64,000 nt of DNA from Erythroxylum novogranatense (taxonomy: Eukaryota > Streptophyta > Magnoliopsida > Malpighiales > Erythroxylaceae). The notes under the pieces were generated by a model that worked only from the letters and a program-made list of their open reading frames with translations, was not told the origin of the DNA and searched no databases. Both the position numbers and the translations under genes were made by a program. Below are positions 46,087-57,051 of this stretch, one piece after another (the first letter of the stretch is position 1; every line of letters starts with the position of its first letter). The stretch spans positions 34,909,023-34,973,022 of the forward strand of contig CM057228.1 in the NCBI GenBank assembly GCA_029891385.1, written 5' to 3'.

Positions 46087-48275
46087 ATGGATGTAACATC
46101 CCATCACCGATGGGAAGGGTAAAATAGTAATTTAGAACGGGTTAGGATTGTTTAAAATTGTTTTGCTATGTTCATGTATTCATATATACACGTGAATAGT
46201 AAATTTTGCGCATGTAATGATTGTACATGCATTCATGACATTTTCCGGTATATGTGTCTCTAATGTGCTTATTATGAAAAATATGTCTTTTGTGCTTGAA
46301 AATTTAATTGGAGTGAGTCTTTGTGTGTTTTGAATTTTGGGAGAATTTTAGAAAATTTTCTGAAAATTTTCGAGGTACTTTTTCGCACTAGGAAAAATGC
46401 CAAGTGACAGACTGACTGGTTATCGGTAGTAAAAAATACTGTCCAATGGCACTGGAAATGAGATACATGATTTTAGGAATTATTAGTTTTAAGCCATTGG
46501 AATTTTGGGGAGAAATTGGACTAGAAATTGGAAGTGAATTGGAAAAAGTTAGGTGAGCAAATGAGAGGGTGACATGTGTCACTTGCCTAACATGCCACCA
46601 TATCTACTTAGTTTATTAAAATCTCTTCCTTTCTTTAATCATTCTCGATGTTTCCTTGTAAGACCAAAAGTCTTTGTAGTTCTTCATATCCCTAGCCTCC
46701 CCTTTTCCTTCTTCTTCGTAGTCTTCTTTCTTCCTTGTTCTTTTTGCTCTTTTGCTCATCTTTTCTACCATCTTTTCCTCTTGGCTTGCTGTTCTTTTGG
46801 TCATTAAAAATCCAAACCTAAGCCTTGAGAGTTGATGATAATCGTATATGTGTTGGAAGGTAGAGAAGTTAGTGTCTTGTTGAAGAATTGAAGAAAGTGG
46901 AAGCTTAAGTAGGTAAGGTTGTGTTTTAAGTTCTCAATTGGTAGTTAAATGCATTAATTGTGGTGTTATGTGAACTAATTGCATGGGATTGTGCTTTGAT
47001 TCTATAGGTAGGTTATTTTCATTAGTTGATTTATGATTGATTGAGGATGAATGATATGTCATGTGGGATAGGTGAATTGAGTGTTTTGGATTGATTTTAA
47101 TGATGTTAGATGAGTGTTTATTAAAGGAAAATGATTGAGTGTGTGTGCTGCAATTTTGTGGACTAATGTTCAAGGATAGTTTGTGAGTTATTTATGGTGG
47201 ATATATGAAGTGAATTGAGTGTTGGTTGGTTTAGAAATGGTATGGAAGATGTAGAATGTGAGTTAGGTTGTGAATCTGGAAACTTTGCTTTGTGTATGTT
47301 CCAATGATTTGGTCATAACTTTTTATATGGTTATGCTATTGAGATGAGGTTTGGCTTGAATTAAACTTGAGAAGTTTGGCTAGAATTTTTATGAAGGAAG
47401 TGCTATCCAATTTTGGCATAAAGGATTCTGAATTTTGGCTTGAAAGTGGGCAATATGTGTAGGATGAACAGTGTCATGTTTGCGATCCTAATATTGAAAA
47501 TTTGTGACTTGAAACTTTGGGGAATATTTATAGGCTAAATGAGACAGATTTTGCGAAATTGGTCTTCATGAAAGTTGAATATTTTATTGTTAGATTTCTA
47601 TCGCAACTAAGTATGACATTTTTCGATTTTGAGGTTGAAAGTTATGGCTTGTTAATTTTCAGATGGTATTTCAAAGTATTAATGTGCTTTGTGTGTGAAT
47701 TGTCTCTAAGTATGGGTTTTGTGGTTACTATACTTTGAAGCCAATTATGGACTGTTATAGTTTAAATTAGCTCAAATGGTCTTATGGAAAGTTGTAGAGG
47801 AATGTCTTAGCTTTGTAATGATGTATAATATGCTATTTTTGGATGTAAGAATTGTAAGTTATGGAAAGGATGGATATGGTTTAGGTGATATCTTTATTTA
47901 ACAATCTTTAATAAGGCAGCCACAATCATGTCAAAAATTGACCTAGTTAGAAGTGAAATTTGCTTCTAAGTCCTTCATGAGAATTGTATCATGTTTTCTG
48001 ATCTTTTCATTGATAGAAAGCATGGAATTTTTGGACAATGGGATAAGAAGTTATGAGTTTGAGAATATTGTGGTACTTTTTAGGATGACATGACTTTGGA
48101 CAGAAAATTTGATTGGGATTTTGACCCCTTTAGAGACAGAATTGGTTTTTGAGTTCTCATGGAAGTTGTAGAGCTTCATTTTAGCTTTCCCTTGATATAA
48201 AGTTTGTAAATTTTAGAGTTCTGAATCACAAGTTATGGAGTTTGGAAGTTGAGATGTTGGTGAAGAAAAAGGGTC

Positions 48276-48473
48276 GATCGGTCTGCCAGAATGTGGCAAT
48301 CGGTCCGCCAGAATGTGGCGATCAGTCGGCCAAAATGTGGTGATCGGTCTGCAAGAATGTGGGGATCGGTCTGCCAGAATGCGGCGATCGGTCCGTCAGA
48401 ATGTGGCGATCGGTCTGCCAGAATGTGGCGATTGGTCCGCCAGAATGTGGTGATCGGTCCGCCAGAATGTGGC
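48276..48473. repeat. 22-bp minisatellite, nine units
   Basis: Unit GATCGGTCTGCCAGAATGTG plus GC. Several neighbouring units alternate CTGCC and CCGCC, suggesting expansion partly as dimers. The 92- and 100-residue ORFs over it are artefacts. Confidence 0.95.
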
Positions 48474-49292
48474 GGTCGTGCATGCACACGATCGCGACTT
48501 CCCATTTTGTTTAAGGAAGGCAATTTTTTGAACATACTCCTCTCTTTTGGCTATAACTTTTCCGTCTGACATCCGATTGACCTGATTTTTGAAGAGTTAG
48601 ATTCCTAAGACATCCCTCTACCTATTCATGAAAAATCGTGAATTTTTGAGATTAAATTGAAAGAGATTAATTTAATCAAAGTGAGTTAGAAAATTTTCTG
48701 AACATGGTTCAGTATTTTGTTAAATTCTTGATCTGTAGAGATCCAATTGAGTTGATTATTATTTCTAAATAAACTAGAGACATGGGGCTACAAGTTATCT
48801 GAAAGAATCGAATTTCAATTCAGCCCCTAAGACTTTCAATTTCTGAATTGAAGTTGAGTATAGTGTTCAGTCTTGGATTAGTAAGAGCTGAAAGTGTTTA
48901 GGCCATAACTTTTACTCTAGTCATCCAAATGAGGTGATTCTTGATTTGGATTAAACTAGAGAAACGGGGATACAAATGTTCTGAAGAAATTGAGTTTCAA
49001 TTTAGTATTTAAGAATATCAATTTTTAGATGGAATTAAATTGTAGGAAAATATTTTAGCATAAGAATAGTCCAAAATGTTTAAAATATAACTTTTGGAGT
49101 AGTGAACCAAATTAAATGATTTTGGTGTCTTTGGATTTCTAAAATTTAGAGGAAATTTTTGTGATGAATATTTATGGAATAATACCAGGAATGTCACGAA
49201 CATGCATTGTACACATTTTAATTTCTACATGTGCATTATTAAATATTTCTGATTGTACACTTAGTAATATTGGTGTATTTTAATTGTTATAG

Positions 49293-49360
49293 AGGCTCAT
49301 TTGGAACGTCAACCCACAGACGTTGCCAAGACTTCTAGGCATTAGCTTCGGAAGCTATTG
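49293..49360 (+). other. Micro-exon-like block in the 46092 solo LTR
   Basis: 68 nt between AATTGTTATAG and GTGAGTAACCTAGATGGTTC. It contains CCACAGACGTTGCC and CTTC...GAAG around CTAGGCATTAGCTTCG. Confidence 0.6.
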
Positions 49361-49559
49361 GTGAGTAACCTAGATGGTTCTCTCAATTATTGATTGCTTA
49401 TAAATCTGTGGTGAATAATGGTGGGATTGTTTCTGATTGTGGATTCCAGATAGAAGGTCCGATGACTAAGTATTGGGGAGCTATGATATAGAAGTGCTAC
49501 TTGTATGTGAATTTGTGAACTACTTGCTTATGATGTGATACATTGTGACATAGTTGTTG

Positions 49560-49671
<112 letters not shown>

Positions 49672-50039
49672 TAAATTGTGACATGTGCATTCCATGCATG
49701 AATGCATGATCAGATAATGACAGTTGTGACCGGAGCAGTTACCGAGAGCTAAAAGCTTAACGATTATATTTGGGCCTCGATCCCTATAGTGATTTAGAGC
49801 CTCAGGCTCAATGATTAATGTGCCTATATTGGGACAGTTCAGGCGCTCGGTCACAACATCGTAATAAATTAGAAAAAGGGTCACATGAGCATTTCATATG
49901 CATTTGCTTACATATATTTGATGAGTGAAAGGCAAAATGCCTTATGCTTATGTGAAAATAAAATGTGGTATTGATGTGATCATGTGTTATTGCTGATGTA
50001 TGTGAAATTATGAAATAATTGTGATATGACTGATTGTTG

Positions 50040-50118
50040 CATGAATTGAGTGAACCATCGATGATGGTTACCTCACTGAGTTCGCAAACTCACCCAAAAT
50101 TGCAACCTATTTTTCAAG
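50040..50118 (+). other. Double hairpin and acceptor-like end in the 46092 solo LTR
   Basis: AACCATCGATGATGGTT and GAGTTCGCAAACTC are preserved. The outer arm is TTGAGTGA against TCACCCAA, with one mismatch. TTTTTCAAG follows, ending at 50118, a slightly altered acceptor. Confidence 0.6.
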
Positions 50119-50516
50119 ACAGAGAGTAGACTCCTAGCTCCAGAGGGACTTTTCCTGCCGTGTAGATCGTGTTGGCGAGAGAAGTCATGGCTCACAGGCC
50201 AGTCAGCTGGGACTTTTGGGATGACCTAGTTAGAGCTGATGTATTTTCCCTGTTTATATAGCATTTTGTACTAGGTTTTTGAAGTGATGTACAGACAGTA
50301 AACGATGACAGATGTATAAACCTTTGATTTTGATGAAATGAAATGGAAAAATTTTGGTTTTAAAAATTTGTTATTTTGTACTGATGTTTTATTATTTTGA
50401 TGCCATGTGAAGTCTAGTAGTGATTGTTCGTAGCTCGCCTTTATTGTAGAATATGTACCGGAATGACATGCGGGAATCCAGGTGTGTACCCTGCTGTAAG
50501 GGGGCACTATAATGGA

Positions 50517-50816
50517 CATTCTATTATTGGAATTAGAAGAAAGAAAAATGATCGAAGTACTGATTATTAGTGTTTACTTTCATAATTTACCAGTGAATTA
50601 CCAAATGCTTATATAATGATATAATCTTCTAGTTGAGAAAGTAACATCAGAACAAGGTTATGTTGAGTAATGTTAAAAGAAATCAGTATTTTTCCCTTTT
50701 CTTTTTACATGAACTATTCTCTTCTCTTGTTTTATTATCATCTAAAGTTGTCCTATGTTAAACAAAATGATGGATCTTTGTGCATAGTCCTATATTTAAC
50801 AAAATGATGGACCTTT
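50517..50816. other. AT-rich spacer with a short tandem duplication
   Basis: A ~36-bp unit containing AACAAAATGATGGA and CTTTGTG occurs twice in a row (about 50753-50786 and 50789-50820). No gene is seen. Confidence 0.5.
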
Positions 50817-51164
50817 GTGAATTTTCTTCAAAATGTCATTTTCTTTGTTATTTTTCAATTAATTATGTTATTTCTTGAACATAATAACTATGAAACTCTT
50901 GTTATAATGTTACAGAGAGGATTCTTAGCATCTAGTAACTCTAATTATAATAATGTTGACAAAGTGGTTTGCTTTTGCAGACTAGATGTTTCTTTGAGGA
51001 CATTATCGAGCATTAGTAATCTAGGTAGAAGATTTTTGGCATGTCCCAACTACTCCTTTGGTAATTATGAATTTTTCCAACAGTATAATAAGCAATTTCT
51101 TGATATAGCTATTCATGGAATTAAAAAATTAAGGAAGATATATCTGCACGAAGAAAGAGGCTAA
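50817..51164 (+). pseudogene. Probable decayed GRF-type zinc-finger protein
   Basis: The ORF has 115 codons. Residues about 43-95 resemble the GRF zinc finger: VVCFCRLDVSLRTLSSISN, then LGRRFLACPNY, then FGNYEFFQQYN. The GRF signature (Gly-Arg-Arg-Phe) followed by a Cys-Pro is clear, and the first two Cys (CFC) are kept. The third-position Cys-Gly of the usual CGFF is replaced by Asn-Tyr-Glu, and the usual Trp after FF is missing, so metal binding is doubtful. Plant GRF proteins of this size often have a C-terminal charged coiled coil and a membrane helix; downstream bases 51180-51345 encode such residues (Lys/Glu-rich, then FNCCFIFIFYMVV) in broken frames. The true first exon may start after TTACAG at 50913. 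Function unknown; likely a pseudogene. Confidence 0.6.
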
Positions 51165-52015
51165 AAGAAGGAGAAGTATATATGCACCAAAGGAAGAAGA
51201 TGATCAACTAAAAATTATAAAGAAAGACATTGAGATGTTGACTAGAGAGAAAAAAAGTTAAAGTTGATGTTATTCAATATAATTGTAGGGTTTCTTTCAA
51301 TTGTTGTTTCATATTTATCTTCTATATGGTTGTAAAATTAAAATTTTAGTATGACTTGTATGAACGCACTTATGAATGTACTTTACCTTTTATTATTGAG
51401 CGGAGATATAAAATTATATGTTAGATCAGTATTCAAGTATAAAAACTTATTAAGTAATATCAAATCTCTATTTGATCTACATGATATCAAATTCCCTATA
51501 TATAAGATCTATCGTATATTAAAAAATTGGAAAATAAATTATCCAATTTAATTTAATAATTATTATGGATTTACCAAGCTTACTTTTATAAATGATTAAA
51601 TACATCAACTTCTATCACTAGCTTACTATCTACTTCTAACTAATAACTTCACTTTTGTGGTCAACTTCACTTAACTGCTTTTATCTAGTTATCATTTAAT
51701 GGAGCCAAACTCCACAAGATAATTTCTAATCACTCATGAACAAAGGAGTTGAGTTTTTACCCACAAGGTTTTAAATATATAAGCATATATACAAATAGAA
51801 AAGTGGAGCATAAGATGAACTTGGTGTAAACATATATAAATACTTGTCATATAGTATCAAATATAAGGTCTATCATATATAACTGGAAAAACACATTAGT
51901 TAGATAATTGGTACACTACTTGATTTAAATAATATTAAATCCCTTGTATATAAAATCTATCATATATAAATACTTATTGTGTATTTATCATATACATAAG
52001 CCAACTCTAAGAAAA
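51165..52015. other. AT-rich region with three degenerate ~65-bp repeats
   Basis: Bases 51165-51345 hold the likely 3' remnant of the zinc-finger gene. Three degenerate copies of a motif ending in TCTATCATATATAA or similar occur near 51455-51525, 51840-51885 and 51915-51975. No other gene is seen. Confidence 0.5.
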
Positions 52016-52020
52016 TTAAA

Positions 52021-52326
52021 TGTTGGGCCCAGGCTGCCACACTCGGGCTTAGGTACTCGAGTGAGTACCACTTGCACCTCTCAACCTTAATCAGTACTGT
52101 CCTCTTTGGTCAAGGGTGAGCCACGGCTCGAACCCAAGACCTCAAGGTTTTGTTCCACTTTAAGTGTGACTCAATGGTAAGAGGCGTCCACTTAAAATGG
52201 AACAAAACCTCGAGGTCTTGAGTTCGATCGTGTCACCCTGACCAAAGAGGACGATCTTGATTAAGGTGGAAAATGCAGTGGTATTACTGGGGACCTAAGC
52301 CCGAGTGTGGCAGCCTGGGCCCAACA
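52021..52326. mobile_element. Simple fold-back element, 306 bp, tRNA-like halves
   Basis: It begins TGTTGGGCCCAGGCTGCC and ends with the reverse complement, GGCAGCCTGGGCCCAACA. TTAAA lies on both sides (52016-52020 and 52327-52331). The two halves form one inverted repeat. The right half has TGACTCAATGGTAAGAGGCG (box A-like) and CTTGAGTTCGATCG (box B-like). It matches the organisation of the element at 4082-4918: one reverse plus one forward unit. Confidence 0.8.
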
Positions 52327-52331
52327 TTAAA

Positions 52332-55300
52332 AGGTAATCTTTAATCAGAAACCTTCGTATATAACTCAATCATAATTATAACAAAATCCGTAATTCACAA
52401 TCAATCAAATTTATCCAAACACAATCCAAACCATAACTTAATCCAATATATATGTCCAGAATTCATAATACATTCCCAAAATGGATACACAATACACTTT
52501 AATGGCATTGCAAGCCATTTACAAAACTTGTCCAAAATCTCAAGTACACAATTTACAAACAGAACAAAACGAGCAGATAACTTGAATTTCTTTCATCCGA
52601 TCTCACCTTTCAAAACACGGAGATGGGGATGAAAGGGGTGAGCTTCTACATTTCGATGGATAACACATTTATAAATTGAAAAATAATCAGAAATCATTTT
52701 TCATAAACTTTTTGCCAAAAGGCTTATTTTTCAAACTTTACAACCTTTCAAACATTTTCCTCAAACCTTTCAATATTTTTCAAGCTTTTCATAATAAATT
52801 TCACCTTTTCATTTCTCAATTTTAAACATGAATGCAGCACACAGAAACAAATAAAAAACATGTAACATATCAAAATGGTCTGGTTCGGTCCGAAACAGAA
52901 CGTACTATACATTCCCGCATAGAGGTCCTGTGCAGCCGTGAACAGAACGTACTACACTTTCCCGCATTACGGTCCAGTGTAGCCGTGAAGGGAGTCCGAA
53001 ATCGGAGCTCCATGCCACTAGCGGGCAGGCGGGAGAAGGCTTTAAACAAGTAGAGACAGTGCACCGACTCACAAGGGACCTAACCAAACCCACTTAATAC
53101 ATAAGCAAAAACAGAAATTCGCATTGCCCGAAGGCACTTTGCAAAACTTTATTTCATCAAACACAACAAACTCACAATTCACATAATTCATATAATTCAA
53201 TTAATTAATTCAATCAATCAATAATTTCCAACAATTTGCATAATTTATCAATGCAGACACAACAAATGCATTTACAGAAATTTCTATCAATTTATCAAAT
53301 CATTTAAAACAATGAATTTAAGCTTATAATAATTTTTCAGAAAATATTCGGAAATCATAATTTCAAACATTTACAAAAATAATCATTTATCAAAAATCTA
53401 AAATTTTGTCTTTCTTTTATTTTCGAAAATTCGTATTGAGCTTATATCTCAAAATATAAATATGCTACCTACCTCGAATTATTGTCAGAAACTTGTTCCA
53501 AGCTCCAATTTGACCATTTCTTCTTTCTTCCTTCCAATTTAAAATAACCTAAGCCATAATCATCCAAATTCAACATTATAATTTGCATAATCCTCGAAAT
53601 TAACCATAGGAAATTCATAATCATCATATTTTCAAGCTATCTAAATCATAATTTTCAAACGCCTTAATTTTCAAAATTTGACCTAAATCAATTCATCTAA
53701 ATTCAATATCATAAATCCCATAATCTTCAAAAATAGATATCATAATTCACCAATCCATCATATTCTCCATAATTCAAAACCAATAATTTCCAAAAACCTC
53801 AAACACAAAATTTAACATAAACCTAAGTCACACTTTACCAAAATTAATTAACTTAATCATGAAATCTTCCAAAATAAATCATGGAAATCACCAACCCATA
53901 TCCTTGTATATGTTTCTAAACCAATAATTCACTAAAAACTCAAAACTTAAAAAAAAAATTCTTACCTCTTTCTCCCTTCATTTTTGGATTTTTGCAAAGC
54001 CCAAGGGAAGTTTTCCTCCTTTTTCCATCTTTTCTCTTTAGAAACAACTTGAAATCATCCTTGAAAGCTAGTAAAATTTCGAACTCCACCCTATCCTCTC
54101 TTTTCTCCTTCTTCTTCTTCATGGCCGATGGCTTCTTCTCACTTTCTCCTCTCATTTGTTCTTTTATTTCCCTCTATATTGTGCCCTTCCTTATGTAAAA
54201 CGACAGCTACCTCTTCACTTATAACCTATACTCAAACTACAACGTTTCATGCTCTTCTTATTTCCCTTGCAAAATTCATGTGGCTCTCATTCATCCACAC
54301 GGCTATGCTTCCTTTCTTCTCATTTTCATTCATTTTCTCCTAAGATATCGTGCTTCTCTTCTCCAAAAGACAGCCACCACTTTTTTCTTATTGACATGTC
54401 ATCAAATGAGGGTCAAAAGACTCTTTTGTCCCTCTCTTTAAATGGACTTTCCAAAATGCCCCTAATATTTGCTTTTAGACATGCTTACTTGCGGGTCTGA
54501 TTCGCACTATCAATTTGAAGGAATTTGTCAAAACTTCCTTCTAGAGAAATGTTCCTCTATGTCTTAAGTTCATAATTCCACAAGAATCATCCAATTCGGA
54601 CAACTACATCAAAAGTTATGCTCAAATCATTTCGGGTATATTCATATTCTAACACATTTTCCGTGTACGATTATTTCCATCCAGAAATTAACATTATTAA
54701 ACACAAAATTGAAACTCGATGTCTTCATAAACATTGTAGTCTTAAGTCTCTAGTTTAATTCAAAACAAGAATCACCTCATTTAGATTCCCAGATCAATAG
54801 TTATGCTCAAAATACTCTCAGATATTCCTAATCCAAAAACTGCACTCTAATCCGAACTTCCCTTCAATCTTTGAAGGTCTTAGGGGCATAATTGACATTT
54901 CATTGCTTCATATGACTTGTAGCCCCATGTATTAATTTTATTTCTCCTCAAGAATTACTTTAATCGGATCTCTACAGATCCCGAATTTCTCAAAATACTG
55001 AACTATGTTCGGAAAATTTCCCGACTCACTTTGATTAATTTAATCAACCTTAATTTAATCTCAAAAATTCACAAATTTTTCATAAAAATGAAATTCATTA
55101 TCTTAGGAATCCAACGCTTCAAGAATCAACTCAATCGGATGTCAAACGAAAAAGTTATAAGCAAAAGAGCGAGAGGAGGACATTTAGCGATTAGGCGTGG
55201 GCACGTCTAAGGAACTTAGAGACTAGACGTGGCCACGTCTAAAGATGAAATCTGGATCTGCAGGAAACTTTCAAAATTTTCAAATCATATCTTTTGTTCC

Positions 55301-56200
55301 CGAACTCTAAATTTGACAAACTTGGTCTCTATGGAAAGCTTGAAGGAAGATCTACAACTTCCATGTATAACTCAAAGATCAATTTCATCTCTAAAGGGAG
55401 TCAAAAATTCAGTCAAAGGTACTGTCCTAATTTAAGATATCCCTAAACAAATGCCAACTTTGAAAATTCATATCTTTCAACTCCAAAATCCAATCATGTC
55501 ATATTTTATATCGATGTAAAGCTTGGAAAGTTCTATACAACTTTCATGAAGGACATAAACATCAATTTGACCTCTAAGGAAGTCAAGTTTTCAGTCAAAC
55601 GTTCTGTCCTCTAATATTCATGCTAAAACCATAACAGAAACTTGTAAAAATCATAACTTATTATTCCTTGATCGAAAAATTCTATACTTTATGTCATAAT
55701 AAAGATAAAATCAAACTCTTCAACTTTCACGAAGAACTTAAAGGCTAAATCAACCTCTAACTAGGTAAATTTTCCAGTCAAATCTTCAGCCATATACTAG
55801 GTCAACCCATAACATTTTTCAAACAAAATCAAATTTATACTGAACTTTGACTGCCCATAGCTTTCACTCCCGATATCGAGAAATTGCAAACTTTATGGCG
55901 ACAGAAAGCTCTTAACATAAACTACAAGTTTTCAGAAGACAATTTTCTCAAATTTTGCCTCAAACCAAAAGTCAACTCTTAAGTCAAACATTTTATCACT
56001 ATTCATCCCCAAAGTCAAACTTTCTAAATTCTTCAAATTTTCACACCTTTTCTTTTTAATTCTTGCTATTTAACTTCATTTCAATCAACTCATCTATTTT
56101 AATTTCATAAACCATACCAATCTACTCAAAACCCGAAGATATCAAAATCAAAATCATTCTTTTCTTATGAATTTTCTCAAAGCATAATTACTTTTATTTC

Positions 56201-56290
<90 letters not shown>

Positions 56291-56345
56291 CGCTCATTTA
56301 ATTTCATGATTATTTCCAAATTTCACTTAAAATCGGGGTCCAACA
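52332..56345 (-). repeat. Minus-strand LTR sequence, TGTTGGACC family
   Basis: Read on the minus strand it starts TGTTGGACCCCGATTTT at 56345, and TTAAA follows at 56346-56350. It contains (TA)n (56204-56288), degenerate ~180-bp repeats (about 55250-56000), a palindromic TAGACGTGGCCACGTCTA near 55222, the motif AACTTTTTCGTTTGACATCC near 55140, a donor-like GAGGTAAGAATTT near 53965, and an acceptor-like TTTTGAAAG just after a CTCACCCC stretch near 52610-52640. The lower end is unclear: a TG terminus is not found at 52332, and the fold-back element abuts it. No coding interior was seen. Confidence 0.7.
56204..56288. repeat. (TA)n microsatellite, about 85 bp
   Basis: Pure TA tract near the sense start of the minus-strand LTR. 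Confidence 0.97.
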
Positions 56346-56350
56346 TTAAA

Positions 56351-56790
56351 AGTGTTCATTCAATTTGAGTAGCAAGGATAATATTTAGTTACAAAATACA
56401 CCAAATCAATTATCGTAGATTGCAATAGATCAACACACCAAATCAATTTTTTGGTTCATCAATTTGTTGACTACCAATCCCAATTGCCACTCTTCTCTTA
56501 CTTGTGGTAGCTTATAATTGTATTTAGGTGATGATTTACTTGCCTTAAATCCAAAAACTTTTTGTTCAAAAGATAATTTAAAAGATTTTGGATCAGCAAG
56601 TCCATATTTCCTTTAAGTGGTGTTTGTAGAACTATTAACTTGTGAACCAACATGTTAATGAACACACATATGAGTTTAAAATTGATCAACATGTTAATGA
56701 ACAAACATATGATTTTAAAATTAGTACAATTCCCGTTGACTCTTTGTTGACTAAGAAGACATTCATTAATAGCTGACATGCAATTTTGAA
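56351..56790. other. Unassigned AT-rich spacer
   Basis: Contains a local repeat of an AACATGTTAATGAACA-like phrase (near 56648-56702). No gene is supported. Confidence 0.4.
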
Positions 56791-56999
56791 TATGGGTTTA
56801 CTAAACATAAATTGGATAAAACGAGTAGCATTGTAATTTGTAAGATATGAGAATCATTAGGTTAGTATTATAACCTAATGATTGTCACATATGTTGTAGG
56901 ATTGTCATAGGTAAATTTATAACGCTAACCTAATGATTCTCATATCTTACAAATTACAATGTTACTCATTTTATCCAATTTATGTTCAGTAAACCCATA
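56791..56999. mobile_element. MITE-like element with ~76-bp terminal inverted repeats
   Basis: Left arm TATGGGTTTACT... (56791-56866) is the reverse complement of the right arm (56924-56999, ending AGTAAACCCATA) with only a few mismatches. A 57-base centre repeats part of the arm in inverted form (AGGTTATAATACTAACCT type). TA at each end may be a target duplication, as in Tc1/mariner-type elements, but TA is also part of the arms, so the superfamily is unassigned. No protein is encoded. Confidence 0.8.
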
Positions 57000-57000
57000 T

Positions 57001-57051
57001 TATATATCTATCTATCTATCTATCTATATATAGTGTGTGTGTGTGTGTGTT
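57001..57051. repeat. Compound microsatellite (TATC)n-(TG)n
   Basis: TATC repeats followed directly by about nine TG units, adjoining the MITE-like element. Confidence 0.95.

Noticed and set aside
48233..48569. ORFs of 92 and 100 codons on opposite strands
   Set aside because: They lie over the 22-bp minisatellite and have repetitive, meaningless composition.
53992..54500. Overlapping Ser/Phe-rich ORFs in a CT-rich stretch
   Set aside because: Low-complexity CT-rich sequence in an LTR. No domain or signal peptide context convinced me.
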